From: Gammaproteobacteria bacterium
Lineage (GTDB): Bacteria; Pseudomonadota; Gammaproteobacteria; Steroidobacterales; Woeseiaceae
Assembly: GCA_029862045.1 (NCBI GenBank)
Contig: JAOTYE010000018.1
Coordinates: 1-64,000, forward strand
Length of the DNA stretch: 64,000 bases
Direction of reading: 5' to 3'
In this document: positions 28,598-38,753 of the stretch, piece by piece
Layout: every line of letters starts with the position of its first letter
Position numbering within the stretch: position 1 is the first letter of the stretch
Made by a program: the position numbers and the translations under genes
Notes under the pieces: generated by a model
Databases searched by the model: none
Told to the model about the DNA's origin: nothing
What the model saw: the letters and a program-made list of their open reading frames with translations, nothing else

Positions 28598-29032
28598 TTA
28601 GGTGCGGCAAGCGGCCGGCAGATGCTTGTTAGCAATAGACGCCGCCGCGCTGTCACAATCCCATTGGACGCTACCAGGCTGAGCTGTATTGGGTGTCAGC
28701 CTAATGGTCTGGCCAGCGATTGTCGCGTGCGCGGAATTACCGTAGGTAACCGTGATAACGCCATTAAGCACAGTAACCAATGTGACGTACTTGCCCTGGA
28801 TAGCTCCAGCGGCTTCAAGACCAGCCAGCGAGTTGTTGGTCGGCATCGTGCCACGATCCTGGAAATATTCCGTTACAGCAGCTTTTGCACCACCCGACAG
28901 GTTCAGGCCTTCAGAAACCTGAGCGCGGATCGTGTAGTCCTGGTAAGCAGGAATAGCGATGGCTGCCAAAATACCGATAATCGCGACAACGATCATCAGT
29001 TCGATAAGTGTAAAACCTTGTTGCTTCTTCAT
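28598..29032 (-). CDS. pilA: Type IV major pilin PilA-like
   Basis: Prepilin of 144 residues with leader MKKQQG, cleavage before F, E5, and the helix [20 protein letters not shown], continuing into [17 protein letters not shown], the standard type IVa pilin pattern. Two C-terminal cysteines (WDCDSAAA and PAACRT) form the D-region loop. The ATG at 29032 has GGAG upstream at 7-9 nt. A sigma54 promoter lies 65-80 bases upstream, and pilSR are next door, so this is the likely major pilin. Confidence 0.93.
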   Translation of the reverse strand: MKKQQGFTLIELMIVVAIIGILAAIAIPAYQDYTIRAQVSEGLNLSGGAKAAVTEYFQDRGTMPTNNSLAGLEAAGAIQGKYVTLVTVLNGVITVTYGNSAHATIAGQTIRLTPNTAQPGSVQWDCDSAAASIANKHLPAACRT

Positions 29033-29096
29033 TTGTCGTTCTCCATGAAAATGAGGATTGTCTACAAACGGCATTCCTGCCTGTACTGTAGATAAA

Positions 29097-29111
29097 GCAA
29101 TCCCCATGCCA
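29097..29111 (-). promoter_or_regulatory. Sigma54 (RpoN) promoter of pilA
   Basis: On the minus strand TGGCAT-N5-TTGC (TGGCATGGGGATTGC, -24 GG and -12 GC) matches the RpoN consensus TGGCAC-N5-TTGC with one change. RNA would start near 29085, giving a leader of about 53 nt. PilR, the expected sigma54 activator, is encoded just upstream. Confidence 0.82.
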
Positions 29112-29295
29112 AGATAGGGGATGCCGCCTTAACTTATTGTTTATTATGCAGTTTTAGAAATCATAGTGATTTTCTACTGCGACGAGAGTGTTGCAATAAT
29201 CACGCGCGGTGGTCACGACCTGTCACAATCTGACAATTATTGTCAGTGCCGTCGGTCTATGAAGACGCTGCTTATGGCAAAGCCTGCCCGTGGCT

Positions 29296-30603
29296 TTATG
29301 CCTCAATCCCCAATTTCTTGATGCGATAACGCAGTTGCCGAAATGTGAGTCCAAGCAGTTTGGCGGCAGCCGTTTTGTTATAACGGGTCTTCTCGAGTGC
29401 TTCCATGATCGCCTGCCGTTGCACGTCCTCGACCTGATTGCCGAGATCCGTGCTCGTAAACGAGGCCGGGCTATCCTCGTTCGAGGCAGACGGCCGCAAA
29501 TTGAGGTCGGACTCGGAAATTGTGCCGCTGGTACACAGTGTGACGGCACGCTCGAGCATGTTCTCGAGTTCGCGGACATTGCCGGGAAAGGGATAGGTCA
29601 GAAGCGCCTTCCTGGCACTGTCATCGAGCGAGACGCTCGAACTGAGTCTCTCGAGAATGTGTTCCGCCAACAGCAGAACATCATCAGCACGATCGCGTAG
29701 CGCCGGTACCGGCAGTTCAATGACATTGATACGGTAGTAAAGGTCCTCGCGAAATTCCCCGATTTTCACCATTTGTCCGAGCTTCTTGTGGGTGGCGGAG
29801 AGTATGCGGGCATTGGCCGGTTCTTCCCGGGATGCGCCGACCGGGCGGACCGTATTTTCCTGAATGACACGCAGCAGCTTGACCTGCATCGCAAGCGGCA
29901 GATCAGCGATCTCATCGAGGAACAAGGTACCGCCGTCGGCGCTTTGCACAAGGCCGAGCTTATCGCTGACGGCACCCGTGAAGCTGCCTTTACGATGGCC
30001 GAAGAACTCACTTTCCATGAGTTCCGCGGGAATAGCACCACAGTTGACGGGTACGAACGGGCCATCTGCCCGTGGTCCGCTGTCATGAATCAGGTGCGCT
30101 ACGAGTTCCTTACCGGTGCCTGACTCACCCGATATATGCACCGGCGCCTGCGAGCGGGCGACTTTGTCGACCATGTCACGCAAGGCCTGCATTGGTGCCG
30201 AGTCACCCTGCAACCGCGATTGCTGTTCCTTTGGCTTTTTGACCTTGAGCGCGCTCGCGATGATATTTCTGAGGTTGTTGAGGTCGAGCGGCTTCGAGAT
30301 GAAATCGAACGCGCCAAGCTTGAGCGCCTGCACGGCAGTTTCGACATTGCCATGCGCCGTTATCACAGCCACGGGTACGCCCGCGGCGTTTGTCTGCATC
30401 CACTCGACGAGTTCGAGGCCGTCCCCGTCAGGCAGGCGCATATCAGTCAGGCAGAGGTCGAACTGGTTGCGGCCGAGCAACGCCTTGGCGCCGGCGACAT
30501 CTGCTGCAGTCTTCGTACGGATATCCATGCGTCCCAGCGTTAGCGTCAGGAGTTCGCAGATATCCGGTTCGTCATCAATGACCAGTGCCAGTGGTTCGCT
30601 CAT
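29296..30603 (-). CDS. pilR: Sigma54-dependent response regulator PilR
   Basis: NtrC-type activator of 435 residues that drives pilin transcription with RpoN. Order: receiver domain (DDEPD at 10-14, phosphorylation site in LTDMRLPDG, lysine in SKPLD), AAA+ domain with Walker A GESGTGKE and the sigma54-contacting loop GSFTGA (Ser variant of GAFTGA, usual in PilR as I recall), Walker B GGTLFLDEIADL, and a Fis-type helix-turn-helix at the C-terminus (NKTAAAKLLGLTFRQLRYRI). It lies 3 bases after pilS, implying coupled expression. Confidence 0.95.
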   Translation of the reverse strand: MSEPLALVIDDEPDICELLTLTLGRMDIRTKTAADVAGAKALLGRNQFDLCLTDMRLPDGDGLELVEWMQTNAAGVPVAVITAHGNVETAVQALKLGAFDFISKPLDLNNLRNIIASALKVKKPKEQQSRLQGDSAPMQALRDMVDKVARSQAPVHISGESGTGKELVAHLIHDSGPRADGPFVPVNCGAIPAELMESEFFGHRKGSFTGAVSDKLGLVQSADGGTLFLDEIADLPLAMQVKLLRVIQENTVRPVGASREEPANARILSATHKKLGQMVKIGEFREDLYYRINVIELPVPALRDRADDVLLLAEHILERLSSSVSLDDSARKALLTYPFPGNVRELENMLERAVTLCTSGTISESDLNLRPSASNEDSPASFTSTDLGNQVEDVQRQAIMEALEKTRYNKTAAAKLLGLTFRQLRYRIKKLGIEA

Positions 30604-30606
30604 GCT

Positions 30607-32286
30607 TTAGTCAGCCTCCCATCTTTCGGGGTCGGTGAAGACGATACGGAAGATACTGCCTCCACCGGTCCGGTCAAGATGCAACAGCGTTGCCCGATTA
30701 AGTTCGCACAACTCGCGCGAGATATACAGGCCGAGACCCGTGCCACCGGACCGCTCAGTGTAGAACGGCTCAAACATCTTGTCGGCCGTGGATTCGTTCA
30801 CGCCAAGTCCGTGATCGAGAACCTCGACATACGGCCGACCCTGGCCTTGCATACGACCCGCCTGTATTTCGACGAGAATTCCGCCCGTTTCACTTGCGTA
30901 CTTAACGGCGTTGTCGCAGAGGTTCCAAAGCACCTGCCGCAGGTGAGACCGGTCCATGCGGACTTCCAGGTCCTGTGGTACGTCGTTGGTCGTGAGCTCA
31001 CCCTCTTGCAGTTCGAGTGTGCGCGTGAATTCTTGCGCGAAATCCTCGAGCCATGGCCGAAGCGACAATATCTCAGGCTGGCTCGATTCGCGCCGCGATA
31101 ACTGCAGCACGTTATCAATGATGTGGCTGACGCGGCCGGAGTGCGACTCAATAATCTCAGTCAGCCGTTTGTCATCGTCGGTGAGTCCCTCCGACTCGCG
31201 CAGCAACTGCGCGGCATGGCTCATTGCTCCGACCGGATTGCGAATCTCGTGCGCAATACTCGCGCTCAATCGACCCAGCGAAGCGAGTTTCGACTGCTGT
31301 ACGCGCTCATTCAGACGGCTCGCGTCTTCGAGGAAGACAAGCACGGGCCCGCCGCGCACGCCATCCTTGCCGAGCGGCGCCAGATGCGCCGTAATGTGTA
31401 GATTGTCGCCGGATGTAATAACCGTGAATTCATGATGCGCGGATTGATCGGGGTTCGAGCGCCACTTGCGCAAATAGTCGTCGAGCGGCTCGAAAACAGT
31501 ACGCACAGGCAATCCGCGGACTTCCTGCGTCGCGCCAAGTAGCTGTGTCGCCGACGCATTACTCAAACGAATCCGGTCGTCCTCATCGATGACCACGATG
31601 CTCTCGCGCAGATGCTGCACGATGTACTCATTAAGCTCCGACAGGTTTTGCAGATCGACACCGCGTTGCGTTGCCAGTGCTTCACTGGCCTGAATCCGGC
31701 GCCCGAGCGGCCGTGCCGCAAGGGCCATCGCAAAAATAACTGCGCTGAGAATGCCGGCTGCCGGGTAGTTGGACGCGGAACTGACACCGCCAAACTGAGC
31801 CAATGCCTGTTCACCCAGTATCGCGAACGTGGCGATCGCTGCGAGCACGGTCGGATACTGTATTGGAAGCACCAGGCTGCCGGCGCCCACAAATACGATC
31901 AATAAGCCGCCAAGGCCGCTCGAAATACCGCCGCTGGCGTGCATCAGGATGACGATGGCGCCAATATCGACCACCAATTGCGAGGTGGCCTGGACAGCGA
32001 CGGGGAGCCAGCGTTGCTTGAGCGTGACCGCCGAGAGAACTGCGAAGATCAGGTAAGCAGCGGCCGTAAGCCAAAACGCAGTAGGAAAATCATCGCCGAA
32101 GACCCGCGGCTCGCCGCTCGCAAAGAAAACTACCAGCAGCGCAAAGGCGATAAACGCGCGAAACGTATTCAGCGTGCCAAGTACTCGCCACGTTAAGTCG
32201 GGTTCCTCGGCCGCACGCTGCAACAATATGTCGCGGCTTTGACGCAGTGTTTGCCGGCCAAAGTTGTCCGTCGTCGCCTGATTCAC
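30607..32286 (-). CDS. pilS: Sensor histidine kinase PilS
   Basis: Membrane histidine kinase paired with PilR. The proposed GTG at 32286 gives 559 residues ([12 protein letters not shown]...); the frame stays open to 32436 but those residues look non-coding and would run up to the divergent sucC. Six membrane helices lie in the first ~200 residues, as in PilS proteins that sense pilin in the membrane, then a PAS domain (about 215-320), HisKA with [12 protein letters not shown] and the HATPase domain (N, G1 and G2 boxes: [25 protein letters not shown]). The start is the least certain part. Confidence 0.92.
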   Translation of the reverse strand: MNQATTDNFGRQTLRQSRDILLQRAAEEPDLTWRVLGTLNTFRAFIAFALLVVFFASGEPRVFGDDFPTAFWLTAAAYLIFAVLSAVTLKQRWLPVAVQATSQLVVDIGAIVILMHASGGISSGLGGLLIVFVGAGSLVLPIQYPTVLAAIATFAILGEQALAQFGGVSSASNYPAAGILSAVIFAMALAARPLGRRIQASEALATQRGVDLQNLSELNEYIVQHLRESIVVIDEDDRIRLSNASATQLLGATQEVRGLPVRTVFEPLDDYLRKWRSNPDQSAHHEFTVITSGDNLHITAHLAPLGKDGVRGGPVLVFLEDASRLNERVQQSKLASLGRLSASIAHEIRNPVGAMSHAAQLLRESEGLTDDDKRLTEIIESHSGRVSHIIDNVLQLSRRESSQPEILSLRPWLEDFAQEFTRTLELQEGELTTNDVPQDLEVRMDRSHLRQVLWNLCDNAVKYASETGGILVEIQAGRMQGQGRPYVEVLDHGLGVNESTADKMFEPFYTERSGGTGLGLYISRELCELNRATLLHLDRTGGGSIFRIVFTDPERWEAD

Positions 32287-32415
32287 CGATGCTCTCTGCC
32301 CAATATCGACCACCTGTCGTGTGGGTTGCGCCGATTGTAGACGAAGGTCGGCATCATTGCGGCCTAAATCCGCTTTGCGTCCACTCCTGCTTTGCTCCAA
32401 AATATCCCGTGCTTT

Positions 32416-32431
32416 GTGCAGCATGCTGCAC
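32416..32431. promoter_or_regulatory. Perfect 16-bp palindrome upstream of sucC
   Basis: GTGCAGCATGCTGCAC is fully self-complementary and lies 19 bases before the sucC ATG, in the divergent pilS-sucC region (32287-32450). Its place over the probable promoter or leader suggests a binding site for a dimeric regulator; this is inference. Confidence 0.45.
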
Positions 32432-32450
32432 GTCACTGACTGTCAATTCC

Positions 32451-33611
32451 ATGAATCTGCACGAGTACCAATCGAAACGATTGTTTGCCAACTACGGCAT
32501 ACCGGTGCCAAGGGGCATTCCTGCCAAGAGTCCGAACGCGGCGGTGGACGCGGCCAAGGAGCTCGGCGGTGATCTTTGGGTCGTCAAGGCGCAAGTGCAT
32601 GCCGGCGGGCGTGGCAAGGCAGGGGGTGTCAAACTGGCTCGTACCAGGGGTGAGGTTCACCGCTACGCAGAGGCCATGCTCGGCACACAGCTAGTGACGC
32701 ACCAGTCCGGACCGGAAGGCTTGCCCGTCAATGTGGTCTATGTCGAGGAGGGCTCGGACATCGATCGCGAGTTGTATCTGTCGATGCTCGTGGACCGCGA
32801 AGTCAGTCGCGTCGCGTTCATTGCCTCGGCCGCCGGTGGAATGGATATAGAGAAAGTTGCCGCCGAGACTCCGGAGCGAATTTTTACAATCACGATCGCG
32901 CCGGATGCCGGACTACAGGACTATCAGGCACGGCAGCTGGCGTTCGGTCTCGAGCTCGACAAGAAGCAGATGCGCCAGTTCGGTGACCTGATTAAGCGTC
33001 TGTACAAGTTGTATATGGAGACTGACGCGAGCCTCGTCGAAGTCAATCCGTTGATCGTCACGAAGGGCGGTGACGTTATCGCGCTTGATGCCAAGATCAA
33101 CATCGACGGCAATGCGCTGTATCGGCAGCCGATACTCGTAGAGCTGCGTGACATTACACAGGAAGACGACAAAGAGCGTGAGGCAGCGGCACACGACCTC
33201 AACTATGTTTCGCTCGATGGAGACATCGCATGCATGGTCAACGGCGCCGGGCTTGCGATGGCGACGATGGACCTGATCAAGTTGCATGGTGGCGAACCGG
33301 CGAATTTCCTCGATGTCGGCGGCGGCGCGACCAAGGAACGAGTGGCCGAGGCATTCAAACTGATCCTCAGGAACAGGAATGTCACCGCAATCCTGGTCAA
33401 TATTTTCGGTGGCATCGTTCGCTGTGATCTGATCGCCGAGGGCATCATCAGTGCCGTGAAAGAAATCGGCGTTAGTGTTCCCGTCGTGGTTCGACTCGAG
33501 GGTACCAATGTCGATAAAGGCCGAGAGTTTCTTGCCAACAGCGGGCTCGATATTATTGCGGCTGAAGATCTGACCGATGCTGCCAAGAAGGTGGTCGCGG
33601 CAGCGACCTGA
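32451..33611 (+). CDS. sucC: Succinate--CoA ligase, beta subunit
   Basis: ATP-grasp subunit of the TCA-cycle enzyme that converts succinyl-CoA to succinate with nucleotide triphosphate formation. ATG 32451 gives 386 residues starting [20 protein letters not shown], the family N-terminus; the frame extends upstream but without similarity. [25 protein letters not shown] and [10 protein letters not shown] are family motifs. sucD follows after 11 bases. The sucAB/lpd genes are not in the window. Confidence 0.97.
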   Translation: MNLHEYQSKRLFANYGIPVPRGIPAKSPNAAVDAAKELGGDLWVVKAQVHAGGRGKAGGVKLARTRGEVHRYAEAMLGTQLVTHQSGPEGLPVNVVYVEEGSDIDRELYLSMLVDREVSRVAFIASAAGGMDIEKVAAETPERIFTITIAPDAGLQDYQARQLAFGLELDKKQMRQFGDLIKRLYKLYMETDASLVEVNPLIVTKGGDVIALDAKINIDGNALYRQPILVELRDITQEDDKEREAAAHDLNYVSLDGDIACMVNGAGLAMATMDLIKLHGGEPANFLDVGGGATKERVAEAFKLILRNRNVTAILVNIFGGIVRCDLIAEGIISAVKEIGVSVPVVVRLEGTNVDKGREFLANSGLDIIAAEDLTDAAKKVVAAAT

Positions 33612-33622
33612 AGAGCAAAAGT

Positions 33623-34495
33623 ATGAGTATTCTGGTCAACAAAGACAGCAAGATCATCTGCCAGGGCATAACGGGCAGCCAGGGAACGTTTCATACCGAG
33701 CAATGCATCGACTATGGCACGCAGGTCGTCGGCGGTGTGACGCCGGGTCGAGGCGGCAGCGAACATCTCGGTGTGCCGGTATTCAATACCATGCGAGATG
33801 CCGTGGATCAGACCGCTGCCGACGTCAGCATGATTCTTGTGCCGCCGCCGTTTGCCGCTGACGCAATCCTCGAAGCGGCCGACTCCGGTGTGAGTCTCGT
33901 CGTCTGCATCACTGAAGGTATTCCGGTGCTTGATATGGTCAAGGTCAAGTCGGCTTTGCGTGATTACGATTGTCGCCTGATCGGCCCCAACTGCCCGGGC
34001 ATCATCACACCTGAACAATGCAAAATCGGCATCATGCCGGGCTTCATTCATAAACCCGGACGAATCGGCGTTGTGTCGAGATCGGGCACGCTGACGTACG
34101 AGGCCGTGTATCAGACGACGATCAACGACCTCGGACAAACCACATGTATTGGCATCGGCGGCGATCCTGTTCGCGGCATGGATTTCATCGATTGTCTCGA
34201 GTTGTTCGAAGCGGATCCCGACACCGACGGTGTGATTATGGTCGGTGAGATCGGCGGTACCGATGAAGAAGCAGCTGCCGAATTCATACAATCCAACGTC
34301 TCCAAGCCCGTTGTTGCCTATATCGCTGGTGTTACCGCACCGCCGGGCAAGCGCATGGGCCACGCCGGTGCCATTGTTGCGGGCGGTAAGGGCACGGCGG
34401 CGGACAAGTTCAAGGCGCTCGACGCAGCCGGGGTGGCAACCGTACGGTCGCCGGCCGAACTCGGTAGCAAGATGCAGGAGGTTCTTGGCGGCTAA
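33623..34495 (+). CDS. sucD: Succinate--CoA ligase, alpha subunit
   Basis: CoA-binding subunit of 290 residues carrying the phosphohistidine intermediate. The N-terminal CoA-binding motif is [13 protein letters not shown], the middle has [10 protein letters not shown], and the active-site histidine lies in [11 protein letters not shown] near residue 247. It is coupled to sucC. Length is normal. A long open frame on the opposite strand is a shadow of the skewed codon use. Confidence 0.97.
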   Translation: MSILVNKDSKIICQGITGSQGTFHTEQCIDYGTQVVGGVTPGRGGSEHLGVPVFNTMRDAVDQTAADVSMILVPPPFAADAILEAADSGVSLVVCITEGIPVLDMVKVKSALRDYDCRLIGPNCPGIITPEQCKIGIMPGFIHKPGRIGVVSRSGTLTYEAVYQTTINDLGQTTCIGIGGDPVRGMDFIDCLELFEADPDTDGVIMVGEIGGTDEEAAAEFIQSNVSKPVVAYIAGVTAPPGKRMGHAGAIVAGGKGTAADKFKALDAAGVATVRSPAELGSKMQEVLGG

Positions 34496-34522
34496 TTCGA
34501 ACCGCGAGGCGGCGCTGCAGCA

Positions 34523-36154
34523 ATGAACAACAAATTGAAAGTCGCCCTGGCGCAGGTCGATCTTGCCGTCGGCGACGTTGCGGGCAATACGGCGAAGATT
34601 GTCGACTACGCGGCCCGCGCGCGGGATGAGATGCAGGCAGATCTTGTCGTTTTCCCGGAACTCAGCGTTTGCGGCTATCCACCCGAAGATCTTCTGTTCC
34701 ACGCCGGGTTGCGCACGAGAACCGAACAGGCGGTTGCGGAGATTCGTGAGTCCGTCCGTGGTATTGCCCTTGTGATTGGATTTCCCGAGTACGTCGACGA
34801 CAAGATCTACAACAGTTGTGCCGTGTTCTCTGACGGCGAATTGCTCTGCGGCTACCGCAAACAACTATTACCGAACTACCGTGTATTCGATGAGGAGCGG
34901 TATTTCACGGCCGGCAGGGACGCTGCGGTATTCCGTCTGAATGGTGTCCGCATCGGGCTGACCATTTGCGAAGACGTGTGGCAGCCTGGCCCGATTGCGG
35001 CAGCCCGCAGCGCTGGTGCCGAATGCGTCATCGTCATCAACGGGTCGCCGTTTGAGCTCGATACACAAGAGCGGCGTGAGGAAGCCGTGCGGGCCCGGAT
35101 TCTGGAGTCGCGTATTCCGATCCTCTACCTGAATATGGTCGGCGGTCAGGACGAACTCGTATTTGACGGTGGCAGCTTTGTCGCGGATGCCAATGGCGAA
35201 ATCCGCTTCCGTGCGCCCGCGTTCGATGAAGGACTGCACGAGGTCGTCCTTGCGGCCTGCGCTGACGGTATCGAGCCCGGGACTGCTCCAATTGCCGGGC
35301 ATTTGTCGGTCGAGGAGAGTGTGTACCGTGCTTTGATCCGCGGCACGCGTGACTATGTTGGCAAACACGGTTTCCCTGGTGTCGTCATCGGTTTGTCGGG
35401 CGGCATCGACTCGGCGTTGGTCCTCGCCGTCGCCTGCGACGCGCTTGGGCCAGACCAGGTACGTGTCGTGATGATGCCATTTCGTTATACCTCGACGATG
35501 AGTCAGGAGGACGCTGCGAAGCAGGCAGCGGCGCTGGGCGTGCGCTACGATGTCATTCCTGTTGCGCCGATCTACGACGCGACGGTCTCGCAACTCGCGT
35601 CGATCTTCGAGGGCCGCAAGGAAGACGTTACCGAGGAAAATATTCAGGCAAGGTGCCGCGGCTTGCTGCTCATGGCGATCTCCAACAAGACCGGCAGAAT
35701 GCTGCTGACGACGGGCAACAAGAGCGAGATGGCCGTTGGTTACGCGACGCTATACGGTGACATGGCCGGCGGCTTTGCACCGATCAAGGACTGCAGCAAG
35801 ACACTAGTGTATCGCCTGGCGCGGTATCGAAATACGCTGAGCCCGGTCATTCCCGATCGCGTAATATCGCGCGAGCCATCGGCGGAATTACGCGCCGAGC
35901 AAAAGGATAGCGATTCGCTACCTTCTTACGATGTTCTCGATCCAATCCTTGAAGGGTTTATCGAAGAAGATCTGTCCGTTGAGGAAATCGTCGAGCGTGG
36001 CTTTGACCGGGACACGGTGATACGAATTCTGGAGATGGTAAAACGTAGCGAGTACAAGAGACGCCAGGCGCCTCCCGGTATTCGGATCAGTAGCCGCGCC
36101 TTTGGTCGTGACTGGCGCTACCCGATCACATCGGGTTATCGCTTCCCGCGCTAA
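34523..36154 (+). CDS. nadE: Glutamine-dependent NAD+ synthetase
   Basis: Makes NAD+ by amidating nicotinic acid adenine dinucleotide. The 543-residue protein is the two-domain form: an N-terminal nitrilase-fold glutaminase with the Glu-Lys-Cys triad (E in FPELSVCGYPPED, K in YRKQLLPNY, C in LTICEDVW) and a C-terminal synthetase with the PP-loop GLSGGIDSALVL. It follows sucD after 27 bases. The stop overlaps the convergent bamD stop by 4 bases. Confidence 0.95.
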   Translation: MNNKLKVALAQVDLAVGDVAGNTAKIVDYAARARDEMQADLVVFPELSVCGYPPEDLLFHAGLRTRTEQAVAEIRESVRGIALVIGFPEYVDDKIYNSCAVFSDGELLCGYRKQLLPNYRVFDEERYFTAGRDAAVFRLNGVRIGLTICEDVWQPGPIAAARSAGAECVIVINGSPFELDTQERREEAVRARILESRIPILYLNMVGGQDELVFDGGSFVADANGEIRFRAPAFDEGLHEVVLAACADGIEPGTAPIAGHLSVEESVYRALIRGTRDYVGKHGFPGVVIGLSGGIDSALVLAVACDALGPDQVRVVMMPFRYTSTMSQEDAAKQAAALGVRYDVIPVAPIYDATVSQLASIFEGRKEDVTEENIQARCRGLLLMAISNKTGRMLLTTGNKSEMAVGYATLYGDMAGGFAPIKDCSKTLVYRLARYRNTLSPVIPDRVISREPSAELRAEQKDSDSLPSYDVLDPILEGFIEEDLSVEEIVERGFDRDTVIRILEMVKRSEYKRRQAPPGIRISSRAFGRDWRYPITSGYRFPR

Positions 36155-36900
36155 CCCCCCCCAGGAAAATTCAGCTCGAGGACGCGCCTGGCATCGGCGG
36201 CGAGATCCTGCATGCCGAGTTCCTCGTAGGCCGCGGCCATGATCCTTAACGACTCGGCGTTGCCCGGCGCACCGTTGTATTCCTCAAGCGCACTCTTGGC
36301 ACGATTTAAAGCCGCGACGTACGCGCCGCGTCGCAAATAATAGTCAGCAACGTGATTCTCATAGGTGGCCAGTCGATTCTTCAGATACACCATGCGCTGT
36401 TCGGCGTCTGGCGCATATTGACTGGCAGGATATCGATCCACCAGGCGCCGCAGCGCGGAATACGACTGGGCGACTTCATTCGGCGGGCGTTCCGTTACGT
36501 CTTTCTTGAAGCGGCGCTCAAGAAATCCTGCCTCGTCCTCGAAGTAGGCAAGTCCCTTGATGTACAGCGCGTAGTCGACGCGTTCATGAATCGGATTCTC
36601 ACGCATGAACGTGTCGGCCGCTTCAACTGCCTGTTCGTTCTGACCTGACTTGTAGTACGCGTACATGAGCTCAAGCTGGACCTGTCGGCTCAGTTCACTG
36701 AACGGATAGCGAGCCTGGATCGCTTCGAAAATCTGAATGCCGCGACGGTAATTCTGACGTTCGATCGCTGTCTTTGCCGCCTCGTATGCCTCGGTTAGAT
36801 TGTCGACAACGGTGTCCTGCTCCTCGTTGCCGGCGCAACCGGCCGCGACGGTCAGCGCCGCCAAAACGGCAGTCAGCCGCAGCAGTTGCCGTGTGCGCAT
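36151..36900 (-). CDS. bamD: Outer-membrane assembly lipoprotein BamD
   Basis: Lipoprotein of the BAM complex that folds outer-membrane beta-barrels. The ATG at 36900 gives 249 residues with a compact signal peptide (MRTRQLLRLTAVLAALTVAAGC) ending in a lipobox with C22; an ATG at 36933 would add 11 residues and has no better ribosome binding site. The mature part is five TPR-like repeats, including RYPFSELSRQVQLELMYAYYKSGQ and RYPASQYAPDAEQRMVYLKN, which are diagnostic. It is divergent from rluD, the usual gammaproteobacterial arrangement. Confidence 0.93.
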   Translation of the reverse strand: MRTRQLLRLTAVLAALTVAAGCAGNEEQDTVVDNLTEAYEAAKTAIERQNYRRGIQIFEAIQARYPFSELSRQVQLELMYAYYKSGQNEQAVEAADTFMRENPIHERVDYALYIKGLAYFEDEAGFLERRFKKDVTERPPNEVAQSYSALRRLVDRYPASQYAPDAEQRMVYLKNRLATYENHVADYYLRRGAYVAALNRAKSALEEYNGAPGNAESLRIMAAAYEELGMQDLAADARRVLELNFPGGG

Positions 36901-37028
36901 ACCAATTAGCCTGATAATTTTTGCTGTATTCATACGAAGGTGTTGTACCGAATGCCGCCCTTATCGCCGTATTACCTGTGCGCCCGGGTCGGCCAAGTCG
37001 GCGAGTATACCGTAGACTTGGCGTTGCG

Positions 37029-37976
37029 ATGAACGCAGACCCGACAATTAGGACGATTCCAATTGAGCTGGCCGGTCAACGATTGGACCAGGCGCTGGCG
37101 AAGTTGTTTCCGGAGTATTCGCGCAGCCGTCTTAAGGCCTGGTTGCTCGATGGGGCGATCAGTGTCGACGGCTTTAGCCCCCGCCCTCGGGACCCGGTGC
37201 AGGGCGGCGAGCAAGTCACCCTTCAGGCGGAGCCCGAGGTCAGTGTAACCGCAGAGCCTGAAGCAATCACTTTGCACGTCGTTTATGAGGATGACTCTCT
37301 GATCGTGATCAACAAGGCGGCAGGACTTGTGGTGCATCCGGGTGCCGGCAACGCCAGCGGGACGTTGCTGAACGGCCTGCTTCACCATGCACCCGAACTC
37401 GAGGAAATACCTCGCGCCGGCATCATTCATCGTCTCGATAAAGACACAAGTGGCTTACTGCTTATTGGCAAGACGCTGCCCGCGCATACGGCTCTGGTAC
37501 GCTTGCTGGCGAATCGGGAGATCGCGCGTTTCTACCTGGCTGTGTGCAATGGAGTGCTGACCGGCGGTGGCACGATCGACGCACCGATTGGGCGGCATCG
37601 TGTAGATCGGAAACGCATGTGCATACGCGACGACGGCAAGCCAGCCGTCACCCACTTCACGGTCCTCGAACGTTTTAGCGCGCATACTTTTGTAAGAGTC
37701 AAGCTGGAAACGGGCCGGACGCATCAGATCCGAGTCCACTTCGCCCATCGACGGCATGCGTTGGTCGGTGATCCTGTGTACGGGGGACGTCTTGCACTAC
37801 CGGCGGGTGCCAGCGACGATCTCGTCGCCATGCTGCGCCGTTATCGGCGCCAGGCACTGCACGCGACGAAGCTCGAGTTCGTGCATCCTGACAGCGGCGA
37901 GGCGCTGACGTTTGAAGCACAGCCGCCAGCCGACTTCGAGAAGCTGCTCGCTGTATTGCGTGAGAATGGCGCGTGA
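37029..37976 (+). CDS. rluD: 23S rRNA pseudouridine synthase RluD
   Basis: Makes pseudouridines 1911, 1915 and 1917 in helix 69 of 23S rRNA in E. coli. ATG 37029 gives 315 residues: an S4 RNA-binding domain (RLDQALAKLFPEYSRSRLKAWLLDGAISVDG), then the catalytic domain with the aspartate motif HRLDKDTSGLLL and the TGRTHQIRVHF segment. The frame is open upstream to 36921 without similarity. Its stop overlaps the pgeF GTG. Confidence 0.95.
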   Translation: MNADPTIRTIPIELAGQRLDQALAKLFPEYSRSRLKAWLLDGAISVDGFSPRPRDPVQGGEQVTLQAEPEVSVTAEPEAITLHVVYEDDSLIVINKAAGLVVHPGAGNASGTLLNGLLHHAPELEEIPRAGIIHRLDKDTSGLLLIGKTLPAHTALVRLLANREIARFYLAVCNGVLTGGGTIDAPIGRHRVDRKRMCIRDDGKPAVTHFTVLERFSAHTFVRVKLETGRTHQIRVHFAHRRHALVGDPVYGGRLALPAGASDDLVAMLRRYRRQALHATKLEFVHPDSGEALTFEAQPPADFEKLLAVLRENGA

Positions 37977-38623
37977 GTGACAAATGGATTCGCGCGGACT
38001 GGCCTGCGCCCGCCGGAGTGGTCGCCGGGACGACGCTGCGCGGCAGCGACTTCGAGCTTCCCGTGAAGCCGCAGTGGCTCAACCAGGTGCACGGTGCACG
38101 CGTGGTTCGTTACGGATCGAAGGATTTCGATACCGGGCCGCCGGATGCCGATGCCGTCGTCGCGAATCGCGCCGGTGGCATCTGCGTCGTACGCACGGCT
38201 GATTGCCTGCCGATTCTCCTGTGCTCGACGGATGGTACCGAGATCGCCGCCGTCCATGGCGGTTGGCGCGGCCTGGCGGCGGGTGTCATCGAAGAGACTG
38301 TCGCCGCAATGTCGACATCGCCAGGAGGAATTCTGGCGTGGTTTGGACCTGCGATCTCGCAGCCCGCATTCGAAGTGGGCGCCGAGGTTCGTGATGCATT
38401 TTTGGTGGCAAATCCGCTTGCCGAGGCCGCCTTCGTCCGCAACGAGCGTGGCCGCTGGCAGGCCGACCTGTACAGGCTCGCGGCACAGCGGCTCGGTAAT
38501 GCGCACGTCGCCAGTATCTTTGGTGGCGGCCTGTGTACCTACGCGGACAGGGAACGCTTCTATTCCTATCGCCGGGATGGTGAGACCGGCCGCTTGCTGA
38601 GCTTTATTTTCCGCCGCGAATGA
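37973..38623 (+). CDS. pgeF: Peptidoglycan editing factor PgeF (YfiH family)
   Basis: Purine nucleoside/laccase-like YfiH-fold protein of 216 residues. In E. coli the homologue removes L-Ser misincorporated at position one of UDP-MurNAc peptides, complementing MurC specificity. Family motifs are WLNQVHGARV, TADCLPILL and HGGWRGLAAGV, which carry the zinc-binding His and Cys residues. The GTG start overlaps the rluD stop by 4 bases, and rluD-pgeF-clpB is a conserved order. Confidence 0.92.
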   Translation: MSDKWIRADWPAPAGVVAGTTLRGSDFELPVKPQWLNQVHGARVVRYGSKDFDTGPPDADAVVANRAGGICVVRTADCLPILLCSTDGTEIAAVHGGWRGLAAGVIEETVAAMSTSPGGILAWFGPAISQPAFEVGAEVRDAFLVANPLAEAAFVRNERGRWQADLYRLAAQRLGNAHVASIFGGGLCTYADRERFYSYRRDGETGRLLSFIFRRE

Positions 38624-38680
38624 GGCAATGCGCGATCGCGGACTGCGTCTCCTTCAGCACAGGGATTTTCCTGAGATACC

Positions 38681-38709
38681 CTTGAAAAAGCCGGCTCCTG
38701 ACGTCATTT
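38681..38709 (+). promoter_or_regulatory. Sigma32 (RpoH) heat-shock promoter of clpB
   Basis: CTTGAAA at 38681-38687, a 14-bp spacer, and CGTCATTT at 38702-38709 match the RpoH consensus CTTGAAA-N(13-15)-CCCCATNT well. It lies 44 bases before the clpB ATG. Confidence 0.75.
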
Positions 38710-38753
38710 CTCGATAAGTTTATGACGCCGGGAGGCCGGTACGAGGTTTTGCA

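Noticed and set aside
33203-34864. A 553-codon open frame antisense to sucC/sucD
   Set aside because: It mirrors two well-supported genes, has no recognisable motif and arises from the codon bias of the sense strand.
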